Positions 41,501 to 46,659 of a DNA stretch of 64,000 bases are shown here, in pieces. Position numbers and translations under genes: made by a program. The DNA comes from Ursus arctos (taxonomy: Eukaryota; Chordata; Mammalia; Carnivora; Ursidae), in the NCBI RefSeq assembly GCF_023065955.2, contig NW_026622786.1:51011438-51075437 (forward strand), written 5' to 3'. Below the pieces are notes generated by a model, which saw only the letters and a program-made list of their open reading frames with translations, was not told the DNA's origin and made no database searches. Within the stretch, counting starts at the first letter, position 1, and each line of letters begins with the position of its first letter.

Positions 41501-43566
41501 TTGTCTCCCGATAAATGAATTTTTGCCAACTGCCCAGGACACAAAGCCCTCTGTAGAAACTCTCAAACGCTAACAGCTATCCTGCCTGAATTTCTGATGA
41601 TCCCCTTCCTGGATTCCTCAAAGCTGCTTACGCCTGTATCTGTAACAGTGCCAGATGTTTGTGTGAATTGTAAGATGGGAATGATAATAGCACAATATTA
41701 TTGTACAAAGTTGTGAGGAATAAAAGGGTTAGCATAGTGCCTGACACATAGTAACTGTCAACAAATGGTTTGTGGAGTTGAATTAAATCCAAATGTTTGA
41801 TGCATTATCATGTAACAGTTGTAACAGTTCAAAGATAGAACATGCCAACTCAGAATAATTAGCTTCTTCATGGAAATGTTCATATATGAGTTAGAGGTTT
41901 GTTCCTTAGGGATGCTTGAGAAAAGATTCCTGCCATTAGGAGGGAGGTTGGACTCTTATTTCATTCATGCATATAATTTTTATGTGCATGTAGTTTTTCC
42001 CAATCTAATAATTGTTGATTCTTCAGAGATCTTAGCATAATGCCTTGAAAATAACAAACACTCAACATTTTTTTGAACAAAAAGTAACAATAGGTACTAA
42101 AAATACTATACCTCCATGACACCAGTTGAAGAATATGTAAAGAGCTATTATCACATCCCATTGAATTGTGACCTGATTCATTCCTGAAACCAGGTAAAAG
42201 CTCTTTGTTGCCCTCTAGAAAAGAAAAAAATATGAAAAATGTTTAAATTGCTATATTTTAATAAAATAACAATAATAAAAGGCCTTATGTTTTTTCCTGT
42301 TATTATTGCCTTTGATGAGACCATTTCAATAGGAAGAAAAGAAGGAAGGATGGAAGAAAAGAGAAAGGGGAGAATGGAAGGGAAGAGGAAACAAAGAAAA
42401 GTCAGTGGTGTGTGAGGAGGTGTAATACAGAGAGAGAAGTAAAGCAAAAGAGTTACCTTTTGTACTCTTCGAAAGTCACTATGAATTACGTTAGTAGGAC
42501 ATTTTGACCCTTGATAAAATACACTTTCTTCTAATCTTGTCTCTCTCATCAGAAACCCTGCTTTAACTCCCGATGCTAAATTCTCCTGGCCAGATTTCTG
42601 TGCCTAAGAAGCTCCAGAAGTATCGGTCTTTGATGAGTTAAGCTTGGGAAAAGCCAAAAATTGCAGTGCTTCAGAAAGAAAGCATTCAAAATGAGGAAAG
42701 ATGAAGTGAGACAAAGCCATAGGTGCTCTCGCCAGTTAAATTTATTTAAAAAAGCCTTTTCATCTTTGGACAATTCAAAAGAAACAGTTATGTAAATTCC
42801 AAACAATATTGCCATTCGTTTACAATTAGAGTTGCGTTATTTAATCGGTTACTCAATAACCAACATTAGTTATTTTTATCTGTTTAATAAAACCTGAGCC
42901 TTTCATATAAAATAGAAAAACAAAATCATGACTCATTATATAGCATAAAATATCTGATAACACTTTTTTCTTAAAGATTTTATTTATTTGTTTGAGAGAG
43001 AGAGAGAGAGCACGGGATGGGGGGATGAGCAGAGGGAGAGGGAGAAGCAGACTCCATGCAGAGCGCAAAGCCTGATGTGGGGCTCGATCCCACGACCCTG
43101 AGATCACTACTTGAGCCGAAATCAAGAGTCAGGCACTCAACCGATTGAACCAACCAGGCGCCCCATCTGATAACATTTTTTAAAAACTGGGATCCCCATG
43201 ACCCCTATGAATATAGGAATCCCTTTTATAATGTGTTAGCAATATTAAGTTTTCTCTTTATAAATAATAGGCAAAACCAGGCTTAACATGTTCCTGGTAG
43301 GAAGTTAACTACTCACCCGATAGAATATATGCAATAATTATTATTTAAAGTGATGTGATATCAGACAGTATTTTAGATCCAACTTTCATCTGTAGCCACT
43401 ATGTGCCATACCACAAGAAATTATGAGAAAAAACAACCTGGCCCATGTATTTCCAAAAGAACATATAGGTGTTTTTAAGTATTTAGGTAATCATTGTCTC
43501 TTTACCTGTCCACTTGCTGGAAGCACATAATTCCACTTCAGAGCCAGGTTGCTACCTTGTTGCCTG
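9640..43566 (-). CDS. IL23R: Interleukin-23 receptor gene, exons 1-7 (5' part of gene; 3' exons outside the window)
   Basis: IL23R is the ligand-specific chain of the IL-23 receptor. It is a type I membrane protein that pairs with IL12RB1 and signals through JAK2/TYK2 and STAT3 in Th17, gamma-delta T and innate lymphoid cells. The identity comes from reading six coding exons on the minus strand: start MNQVTIQWD, Ig-domain residues [15 protein letters not shown]-type residues MTCTWNSG, and the cytokine-receptor motif WQPWS. Coding parts are 42181-42112, 39456-39160, 34075-33952, 20733-20573, 16045-15900 and 9796-9640, total 955 nt, with consistent phases and no stop. That equals 318 codons plus one base, the length expected up to the end of exon 7. 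Human IL23R has 629 residues, so about half the protein (stalk, transmembrane helix, cytoplasmic tail) is missing to the left. All introns use GT-AG. Confidence 0.96.
10254..10457 (-). mobile_element. CAN-SINE, 'gacagccagtgagaga' subfamily
   Basis: Minus-oriented; ends 'gccacccaggcgcccc' at 10457. The target duplication is ctagtgatgacttt (10239-10252) against ctagtaatgacttt (from 10459). Confidence 0.93.
12281..12670 (+). pseudogene. RPL36A: Processed pseudogene of ribosomal protein RPL36A, copy 1
   Basis: This is an intronless copy of the mRNA for large-subunit ribosomal protein eL42 (RPL36A/RPL36AL). It runs from a 5' UTR remnant through ATG (12314) and the 3' UTR 'agacaataaaatcttgagg' to a 10-base poly(A). 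The reading frame is degenerate. Codon 45 (normally Gln) is TAG at 12446-12448. The region before RCKHFELG is shortened ('aagagatcaagggatgcaag'). It lies in IL23R intron 6, antisense to that gene. It cannot encode the 106-residue protein and is an LINE-mediated retrocopy. Confidence 0.94.
13295..13480 (-). mobile_element. MIR SINE
   Basis: Reverse orientation: 'catatgaggtaggtgtttgtcttattcctac', 'gaacttgcccaaggttgcataactag' and 'aagtggcagaaccaagcttcaaattctgg'. Confidence 0.85.
14098..14111 (+). promoter_or_regulatory. Candidate CTCF site
   Basis: CCAGCAGGGGGAGC matches 13 of 14 positions of the CTCF core (CCASYAGRKGGCRS), with A for C at position 12. It lies outside any SINE I can see, in IL23R intron 6. 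Confidence 0.4.
14865..15058. promoter_or_regulatory. Candidate regulatory element with CpG retention and CLEAR-type E-box
   Basis: This unique, AT-rich stretch of intron 6 has ten CpG dinucleotides in 194 bp, while neighbouring intronic DNA has almost none. It contains the perfect palindrome GTCACGTGAC (15006-15015), with a TGACGTGA half-CRE overlapping it (15012-15019). The E-box core CACGTG is the target of USF and MiT/TFE factors. Function is inferred only. Confidence 0.45.
15455..15660 (+). mobile_element. CAN-SINE
   Basis: The head is 'actctgggtggctcag' and the tail is (AAAT)n plus an A-run. It is flanked by agagtggttta at 15444-15454 and 15661-15671, and abuts a second, shorter SINE that uses the same target sequence. 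Confidence 0.92.
15672..15779 (+). mobile_element. Short CAN-SINE variant (tRNA-like part only)
   Basis: The sequence 'cacctggatggctgtcagtagagc...gttcaagccccatgttggg' ends soon after the tRNA-like region and lacks the CT tract. It is preceded by agagtggttta and followed by agtggtttgag at about 15781. Confidence 0.82.
15900..16045 (-). CDS. IL23R: IL23R exon 6: first half of domain D3
   Basis: The exon runs from the acceptor TATCTAG to TGGAAG before the donor GTAAGC at 15899. The 146 nt encode [26 protein letters not shown] and [22 protein letters not shown] with NQTW is the conserved strand of the membrane-proximal fibronectin-like domain. It is the most diverged exon read here, with about 13 of 49 residues differing from the human sequence as I recall it. 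One change creates a sequon N-I-S at 15950-15942. The pyrimidine tract of its acceptor is entirely a TTTA microsatellite. Confidence 0.94.
16051..16080. repeat. (TAAA)n microsatellite at the exon 6 acceptor
   Basis: Thirty bases of uninterrupted TAAA repeat ending three bases from the AG of the exon 6 acceptor. In gene orientation it is a TTTA tract supplying the pyrimidine-rich region. Confidence 0.97.
17840..18088 (-). mobile_element. CAN-SINE whose tail has become a (TA)30 repeat
   Basis: The minus-oriented body is at 17901-18088. The perfect target duplication gaccctgcactttct lies at 17825-17839 and 18089-18103. Therefore the 60-bp TA run at 17841-17900 sits inside the element, in the place of its A-tail. 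Confidence 0.94.
17841..17900. repeat. (TA)30 microsatellite
   Basis: Sixty uninterrupted bases of alternating T and A within the SINE tail described above. Confidence 0.98.
18620..18785 (+). mobile_element. MIR SINE
   Basis: The sequence contains 'ttactagctgtgggaccttgagcaaatt', 'atctgtaaaatgggcacagtaat' and 'taagtgtttaataaatg'. Confidence 0.85.
19290..19455 (+). mobile_element. MIR SINE fragment
   Basis: The sequence contains 'cctcggttccctcaaatgg', 'cagggttgttgtgggggtgaaatgaag' and 'aaagtgctccataactg'. Confidence 0.75.
19633..19830 (+). mobile_element. CAN-SINE
   Basis: The head is 'ggcacctgggtggctcag' and the tail is 'aataaataaaatctt' plus A-run. The target duplication is aaggaaaaagaaa at 19619 and 19831. 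Confidence 0.93.
19860..20150 (+). mobile_element. Old L1 3' fragment
   Basis: The sequence contains 'gttgttcatggcagtatagtttataatgg' and 'cctaaatctccaacaataaggaac', typical of L1M 3' ends. Confidence 0.65.
20200..20350 (+). mobile_element. L2 3'-end fragment
   Basis: The sequence contains 'gttagaacaatgcttgaacagg' and 'ttctcaataaataaaacc', an L2-like terminus. Confidence 0.45.
20573..20733 (-). CDS. IL23R: IL23R exon 5: second half of domain D2
   Basis: The acceptor is a run of T followed by TTAAG, and the exon begins TTTAGAGACAG. The 161 nt encode [11 protein letters not shown], then [26 protein letters not shown] and INLDDI. These match the F and G strands of the D2 module in human IL23R, including [13 protein letters not shown] is a sequon. 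The donor is ATATAG then GTAAAG at 20572. The exon ends with one base of the next codon, as expected. Confidence 0.96.
21112..21314 (-). mobile_element. CAN-SINE
   Basis: Minus-oriented; ends 'gccacccaggtgtccc'. The perfect 16-bp target duplication ttttcttctgatttta lies at 21096-21111 and 21315-21330. Confidence 0.95.
21933..22139 (-). mobile_element. CAN-SINE, 'gacagccagtgagaga' subfamily
   Basis: Minus-oriented with a long T-rich tail. The perfect target duplication tatccaagtttttat lies at 21918-21932 and 22140-22154. Confidence 0.95.
22304..22408 (+). mobile_element. Short CAN-SINE variant
   Basis: The sequence 'ggacacctggctggctcagtcgatagagcatgcgactc...gttgggtgg' is tRNA-like without a CT tract. 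It is flanked by aaaaatttct (about 22294-22303) and aaaagtttct (22409-22418). Confidence 0.82.
24740..24970 (+). mobile_element. MIR SINE
   Basis: The sequence contains 'gttcaaatcccagctctgccactcg', 'cagttacttaacctgtgtacttcagtttactcatctgtac', then the decayed right end. Confidence 0.87.
25740..26900. repeat. Old dispersed mammalian repeat interrupted by the RPL36A retrocopy
   Basis: The sequence 'caacaaatatttatttaacatcc...gggaatacaacaatggacaaaacag' continues after the pseudogene with 'acagataaagtcccaaccttcatggagcacacattctgg' and 'ccctgaggcagaatcttgc'. It is the same type as 56240-56783 plus 62080-62340. I cannot name the family with certainty (L2-class suspected). A run of 27 T is at 26480-26506. 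Confidence 0.6.
25840..26240 (+). pseudogene. RPL36A: Processed pseudogene of ribosomal protein RPL36A, copy 2
   Basis: This is a second intronless RPL36A copy, 13.5 kb from the first. The 5' UTR begins 'ctttctttcc' and the start codon is changed to ATA (25873-25875). The first third reads well ([25 protein letters not shown]). TAG at 26005-26007 interrupts at codon 45, exactly as in copy 1. Further on, 'aagaagagaaagggtcaa' and 'cagttctaa' mark the C-terminus, and the 3' UTR ends 'gaggttatgttt' without a long poly(A). It is inserted into an old dispersed repeat whose halves flank it (25740-25839 and 26330-26900). Confidence 0.94.
29556..29625. repeat. 35-bp tandem duplication
   Basis: The copies 29556-29590 and 29591-29625 both begin gatttcagaaaatatggtg and differ at one base. 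Confidence 0.97.
30190..30310 (-). mobile_element. MIR SINE fragment
   Basis: Reverse orientation: 'ttatcctcatttcacagaaagctacggc' and 'cttttccaagaacacacagctagaaa'. Confidence 0.8.
30702..30719. repeat. (CA)n followed by poly-C
   Basis: Short CA run passing directly into about ten C. Confidence 0.85.
31130..31815 (+). mobile_element. Old L1 3' end
   Basis: The text 'ataataataagtattggcaagaatgtgg', 'gacccagcaattctattcctaag', 'cagcccaaatgtccatcaac' and 'atactttaaataaagtgaattgtat' is a classical L1M ORF2 end plus 3' UTR, without an open frame. Confidence 0.88.
32080..32235 (+). mobile_element. MIR SINE
   Basis: The sequence contains 'gttagaaccctggctcccttacc', 'agctaagtgactttgg' and 'acagtaataatagttacttcacaagg'. 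Confidence 0.8.
32473..32515. repeat. (GA)n microsatellite
   Basis: About 21 GA units without interruption, in IL23R intron 4. Confidence 0.96.
32570..32800 (+). mobile_element. MIR SINE
   Basis: The sequence contains 'tttcaaatcccacctctccct', 'tagctgtgtggccctgatg', 'ctatgtacctcacaaggctg' and 'gcttggcaaatagtaagggccc'. Confidence 0.84.
33520..33655 (-). mobile_element. MIR SINE fragment
   Basis: Reverse orientation: 'tattcttatacccgttttaaagatcaaag' and 'ggttgaccaaattgcctaaacactagtaag'. Confidence 0.72.
33952..34075 (-). CDS. IL23R: IL23R exon 4: first half of cytokine-receptor domain D2
   Basis: The acceptor is TTTTGTTGCAG and the exon begins ATCCACC. The 124 nt encode [18 protein letters not shown], then NMTCTW, and end near KYVVYVKS. 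The VTC...TCTW cysteine pair and following tryptophan are the hallmark of the N-terminal fibronectin-like module of a class I cytokine receptor. NMT is an N-glycosylation sequon. The donor is AAGAG then GTAGGT at 33951. The phase (one base carried in, two carried out) matches exons 3 and 5. Confidence 0.96.
34590..34960 (+). mobile_element. Old L1-like fragment with purine-rich run
   Basis: The sequence contains 'gataaagtgaaaaatgcaggttgcaaaacagtgtaa' followed by a GA-rich stretch (34755-34822). Confidence 0.55.
37655..37859 (-). mobile_element. CAN-SINE
   Basis: Minus-oriented: T-rich tail, 'ttttatttattttagaaaggg' type body, and head ending 'gagacccccaggcaacccc', with drift in the tRNA-like part. 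Confidence 0.88.
38040..38150 (-). mobile_element. MIR SINE fragment
   Basis: Reverse orientation: 'cttcatttcacagacatggaatcaaggctcgg' and 'gttaacagccagtaag'. Confidence 0.65.
38352..38550 (-). mobile_element. CAN-SINE
   Basis: Minus-oriented: 'aaagattttatttatttat...gagccacccaggcacccc'. It is flanked by taaaattttgt and taaacttttgt, an imperfect target duplication. Confidence 0.93.
38870..39092 (-). mobile_element. CAN-SINE close to the exon 3 donor
   Basis: Minus-oriented; the head ends 'gagccacctaggcgccccg' at 39092, about 65 bp downstream of the exon 3 donor (39159) in gene orientation. It includes an internal duplication of the 'ctgagcagggaacct' segment. Confidence 0.9.
39160..39456 (-). 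CDS. IL23R: IL23R exon 3: N-terminal Ig-like domain
   Basis: The acceptor is TTGTTTCCAG, and the exon begins GAATTACAAAT, completing the Gly codon from exon 2. The 297 nt encode about 98 residues, from [14 protein letters not shown] to CGKDISAG. It is the Ig-like D1 domain that makes the main contact with the p19 subunit of IL-23. Visible features are cysteines in INCSG, IYCQ, KNCQ, MYC, AEC and LIC, and N-glycosylation sequons NCS, NIS and NKT. The donor is GGAT followed by GTAAGT (39159-39154), a near-consensus site. By recollection of the human protein it differs at only about six positions. A minus-oriented SINE ends about 65 bp downstream of the donor in intron 3. Confidence 0.97.
39700..39835 (-). 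mobile_element. MIR SINE fragment
   Basis: Reverse orientation: 'tattttaaagtagagaactgaggc' and 'cactgcagaatccaaacccc'. Confidence 0.7.
39886..40068 (+). mobile_element. CAN-SINE
   Basis: The head is 'ggggctcctgggtggctcag', with an A-tail. The perfect 17-bp target duplication agaaaattatgagttta lies at 39869-39885 and 40069-40085. Confidence 0.96.
40130..40345 (+). mobile_element. Old L1-like 3' fragment
   Basis: The sequence contains 'gttaaaaagcaaattgtagaacaac' and 'aagatattaacaatgataatctctgtg', similar in type to other L1M 3' ends. Confidence 0.45.
41231..41412 (-). mobile_element. CAN-SINE
   Basis: Minus-oriented; ends 'gccacccaggcgtccc'. An imperfect target duplication around 'ataatttct' lies at 41216-41230 and 41413-41427. 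Confidence 0.9.
41650..41775 (+). mobile_element. MIR SINE fragment
   Basis: The sequence contains 'ttgtaagatgggaatgataatagc', 'agttgtgaggaataaaagggtta' and 'tgcctgacacatagtaactg'. Confidence 0.78.
42112..42214 (-). CDS. IL23R: IL23R exon 2: start codon and signal peptide
   Basis: The acceptor is TTTTCTAG at 42215, followed by 33 nt of leader and the ATG at 42181-42179 (GGAATGA: purine at -3, A at +4). The 23 complete codons encode [18 protein letters not shown] followed by NWCHG, a short polar start followed by a hydrophobic core: the secretory signal peptide. The exon ends in G (split Gly codon) before the donor GTATAG at 42111. A second AG two bases inside the acceptor (42213-42212) could shift the start of the exon; see findings. 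The start agrees with the known human start MNQVTIQWD. Confidence 0.95.
42215..43505 (-). other. IL23R intron 1
   Basis: This short intron lies between the leader exon and the signal-peptide exon. It holds one minus-oriented SINE (42969-43163). The stretches 42230-42950 and 43181-43500 show no gene. A purine-rich run of GAAGG-type repeats is at 42335-42405. Confidence 0.85.
42969..43163 (-). mobile_element. CAN-SINE in IL23R intron 1
   Basis: Minus-oriented. The target duplication is atctgataacacttttt (42952-42968) against atctgataacattttt (from 43165). Confidence 0.94.
43506..43566 (-). other. IL23R: IL23R exon 1 (5' UTR)
   Basis: Read on the minus strand, this segment closely resembles the human IL23R leader (core GCTCTGAAGTGGAATTATG). 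It ends at 43506 with GGACAG followed by GTAAAG, a good donor. The transcription start is not visible from sequence; 43566 is an estimate. The exon contains an upstream ATG at 43528-43526. No TATA box is seen upstream. Confidence 0.8.
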
Positions 43567-43599
43567 CGTCATGTCCTCCTTCCCCACTGCCTGCTTATC

Positions 43600-43760
43600 A
43601 GTAATCACCAGATTTTCAGCAACGAGGCAAATGGAAATGTCAGCGAAGCCCTGACCTACATTTCAGATTCTTGAAGAGAAACTCAAAAACTGTCCAATTC
43701 AAAATGACTGGCTCACATGTCACTATTTGGGAAAACCCAGATTACTGAAAGTGAACTGCT
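43600..43760 (-). promoter_or_regulatory. IL23R proximal promoter with ROR response element
   Basis: On the minus strand, 43662-43652 reads AATGTAGGTCA. This is a full match to the ROR monomer consensus (A/T)A(A/T)N T(A/G) GGTCA, about 85-95 bp upstream of the likely start of exon 1. IL23R is an established target of RORgamma-t in Th17 cells. A TGATAAG GATA-type motif lies at about 43597-43604. The region is not CpG-rich and has no TATA box. Position and motif are seen; binding is inferred. Confidence 0.6.
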
Positions 43761-43886
43761 TTGTCAGTACTTTTTTTCTCAGTTTAATTTAAAATGATCT
43801 GTCTCATCTGAGAAGTAGAACACATATGTAGGCTCTACCTATCAAAATATAACACCAAAATATACAAAATTATAATGCTTAGTTGT

Positions 43887-44087
43887 TGTTTTTTTAAGAT
43901 TTTTAAAATTTATTTATCTATTTATTTATTTGACAGTGAGAGAGGGAACACAAGCAGGGGGAGTGGAAGAGGGAGAAGCAGGCTTCCCGCTGAGCAGGGA
44001 GCCTGACACGTGTCTGGATCCCACAGTCTTGGGATCATGATCTGAGCCTAAGGCAGACGCTTGATAACTGAGCCACCCAGGTGCCCC
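43887..44087 (-). mobile_element. CAN-SINE upstream of IL23R
   Basis: Minus-oriented; ends 'gccacccaggtgccc'. The target duplication is taatgcttagttgtt (43872-43886) against taatgcttagttttt (44088-44102). It lies about 320 bp upstream of exon 1. Confidence 0.94.
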
Positions 44088-44205
44088 TAATGCTTAGTTT
44101 TTAATTTGCAATTAAACATACCAAAAATATAATGTTTAGTTTTAATTTGCAATTAAATATACCAAAATACAATGCTAATTTTAACTTGCAGTTAACATTG
44201 ATATT
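44088..44205. repeat. Imperfect minisatellite, three copies of a ~39-bp unit
   Basis: The unit reads roughly 'taatgcttagttttaatttgc' followed by 'aattaaacataccaaaa'. Copy 1 starts at 44088, copy 2 near 44129 and copy 3 near 44168 (partial, more diverged). Confidence 0.85.
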
Positions 44206-44590
44206 TATTATGAACCAGTTTCTTAAGACAGTTTAAATGCTACTGTTGACCATTTATTCACCGAGCATTTTTGAGTGCCTAACGTGTCGGGCATTGTTCT
44301 GAGCATTAAAGATATAATGGTGATTAATTACTGAACAGCTCTTTTGTTGTATTGTTTATAGTGATTCAATTACAGATCAGTTAACTATCACCCATGCTTT
44401 AACAGGATTCTACAAGCAAATAAAAAATTACCAAATATTTGGGGCATTTATAGTCAACGTCACCAGGGGCTTTTCCCAGCATATTCTTTCTTCCCACGTC
44501 CTTTATTGCTTCAACATGACTATCTTTTCACTCTGTGTATTTCTTTTTATTGTAAATGACAGTTAAGTCACTTGTTTCAATGAAATTCTT

Positions 44591-44955
44591 TTTAAAAATT
44601 TTTTATTATGTTAGTCACCATACAGTACATCATTCTTTTTTGATGTAGTGAACCTTGATTCATTATTTGCGTATAACACCCAGTGCTCATTGCAATATGT
44701 GCCCTCCTTAATACCCATCACTGAGGTACCCCATCCCCCCAAGCCCCTCCCCTCTGAAATCCTCAGATTATTTCCTGGAGTCCATAGTCTTTCATAGTTC
44801 GTCTCCCTTTCTGATTTCCCCCCCTTCAGTTTTCCCTCCCTTACCCTAATGTCCTCTGTGCTATTTCTTATGTTCCACATATAAGTGAAACCATATGATA
44901 ATTGTCTTTCTCTGCTTGACTTATTTCACTTAGCATAATCCCTCCAGTTCCATCG
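44591..44955 (-). mobile_element. L1 3'-end fragment
   Basis: Minus-oriented carnivoran L1 3' UTR ('gttagtcaccatacagtacatca', 'gtgccctccttaatacccatca', 'tgttccacatataagtgaaacc'). A perfect 11-bp target duplication, atgaaattctt, lies at 44580-44590 and 44956-44966. 5'-truncated, no coding capacity. Confidence 0.92.
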
Positions 44956-44999
44956 ATGAAATTCTTAAAGCCTTCCATCCTGCCTTTTAAATGCTTATT

Positions 45000-45135
45000 A
45001 TATCATTGGTACCCAGAGCATTAGAATACTCTGGGGAAACATTTGAAACATTTCTATGCTCAGATTTATTCTAGACAATAAAAATTAGAATTTTTGTGGG
45101 TGAAGACTGGGCATCAATTTTTTTAATCCCAAGTG
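45000..45135 (+). mobile_element. Possible MER5-type fragment
   Basis: The sequence contains 'gcattagaatactctggggaaacatttg' and 'gggtgaagactgggcatc', similar to a MER5A middle part. Tentative. Confidence 0.45.
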
Positions 45136-46340
45136 ATTATAATGAAGAGTCAGGCTCGAGACCTACTGGATTATAAGAGTAAGAGTGTCTTTGAAGACCA
45201 CACAGAAGAAAGGATTGTCACCTGGGTTTTAATGATTAGTAACAATTTTCCAAGCTGTGAAGGAGAGGGTGTGGGAAACATTTCTCATACAAGAACAGAA
45301 AGTGCAAGCAATAGAGATGTTTTGGGACTGGCTGGTTGTTTCTTCGGGTTGAAGGAAATAGGATATGAGCTGGAAAACTACGGTCAGTAGCAGAACATAA
45401 TTAATTACTGGGCCTTGTATTCCTGCTAAGTAGTTTAACCTTTGTCTTAAAATCAGTCAGAGATAACCAAGATTGGTAAGCAGAGAAATAACATAATCAG
45501 ATTGGATTTTTAAAAGATAATTCTAATTATTGTGTGGAGAATTGAATGAAGATGAAGAGCCCAGTTAGGAGGCTTTTGAAAAGCAAAAGCTAATGAGGTC
45601 CCAAAACAAAGCAGAGGCAGTCAGAACTAAGGGGAAAAAATGGAACTGAGAGTATGTGAAGGAAGATTAGATAGGCCATGGTGACCAGTAAAGGAATGGA
45701 ATCCCCTGGAGTTATGCAGTAAACGACACATATGTGTTTGTGGGGGGGTGAGAATTCAGGAGCACGAAGAGCCTCTGGTAGTGATTTTTGCTGACCCAGT
45801 AGATAACAACATTAACCGAGCACACAAAAGGAGGAGTGGTGGGGAAGGGATGAGTTTGGTTCTGGTTATGTTGATTTGGAGGAGCTTACAATATGTTCAG
45901 AGAGAACTGTCTGGTGGGCTTTCATAGATACAGGTAAACTTGGGAGAGAAGTTTGAGCTGGAGATCCAAATTTGGAAGATTTCAGCCTGTCAATAGTATT
46001 AAAACTTAGATTAGAATAAGAAAACTGAGAGGGCATATCCAGAATGATAAGGGAAGGAAGTAGGTGGCCAAAAGCAGAAAATCTTACCAAAGGACAGGAA
46101 GAGATACAAGGAGTGTGTGGCCGACATCAAATGGTCAGAAATTAAATATGATAAGAACTAAAAGAAAATATTGGATTTGACAGTAGTCTTCCCTTGGAAA
46201 AGTTTCAGAAAAGAAATGGAGGTAGAAAGGGAATTGAAGTGAGTTAGAAAAAAAAAATAAAGAGGATATTGGCTAATCTTTCAGGAATTTGGACTGTGAA
46301 GATGACATTGATGGAGAAGAACTCAGTGCAAATGAGGATT
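45120..46340. other. Intergenic DNA upstream of IL23R
   Basis: The region is purine-rich on the plus strand, with text such as 'ggaagattagataggccatgg' resembling an old dispersed repeat. No coding exon or RNA gene seen. Confidence 0.6.
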
Positions 46341-46650
46341 CATTTATTTTTTTAGTGGGGACCAGTGGTGGTTCCTCTTCTTTGGTGAGCAGTCTGTTCA
46401 CATCTTTAATCCATTTCATTGGTTGGTTTTTTTTCTAATTATTGAGTTTTGAGAGTTCTTTACATGGTTTGGAAACCAGTTCTTTATTATATGCATTTTA
46501 CAAATAGTTTTTCCTAGTCTGTGGCTTATCTTTTCATCTTACCAATGTCTTTTGAGATAAGAAATTTTTAATTTTGATCAAGTCTAATTATTTTATTGTT
46601 TCATTTGTTTTGTCCTGCTTACATTTTCATCAACAATTAATACATAATCT
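46340..46650 (-). mobile_element. Old L1 ORF2/3' fragment
   Basis: Minus-oriented text: 'gagttctttacatggtttggaaaccagttctttattatatgc' and 'cttaccaatgtcttttgagataagaaatttttaatttt', typical of decayed L1 ORF2 C-terminal sequence. Confidence 0.7.
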
Positions 46651-46659
46651 TGTCTTATG

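Larger units (their letters stand above)
39457..42111 (-). other. IL23R intron 2
   Basis: The intron contains a MIR (39700-39830), a SINE (39886-40068), an L1M-like fragment (40130-40345), a SINE (41231-41412) and a MIR (41650-41775). The stretch 40350-41215 is AT-rich and I see nothing in it. Confidence 0.85.
42178..43528 (-). promoter_or_regulatory. Upstream ORF in the IL23R 5' UTR, stop overlapping the main start (ATGA)
   Basis: The upstream ATG is at 43528-43526 in exon 1, with A at -3 and T at +4, a fair initiation context. If exon 1 is joined to exon 2 at 42214, 23 nt of exon 1 and 36 nt of exon 2 give a 19-codon ORF ending in TGA at 42180-42178. That TGA overlaps the IL23R ATG (42181-42179) as ATGA, an arrangement that permits termination and re-initiation. 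Whether it is translated is inference. Confidence 0.55.

Noticed and set aside
43670..43685. STAT (GAS) site upstream of exon 1
   Set aside because: The palindrome is TTC-AA-GAA or TTCTTGAA with two-base spacing; STAT3 sites need three (TTCNNNGAA).
44088..44205. CRISPR-like array
   Set aside because: Direct, contiguous imperfect repeats without spacers in a vertebrate genome; it is a minisatellite.
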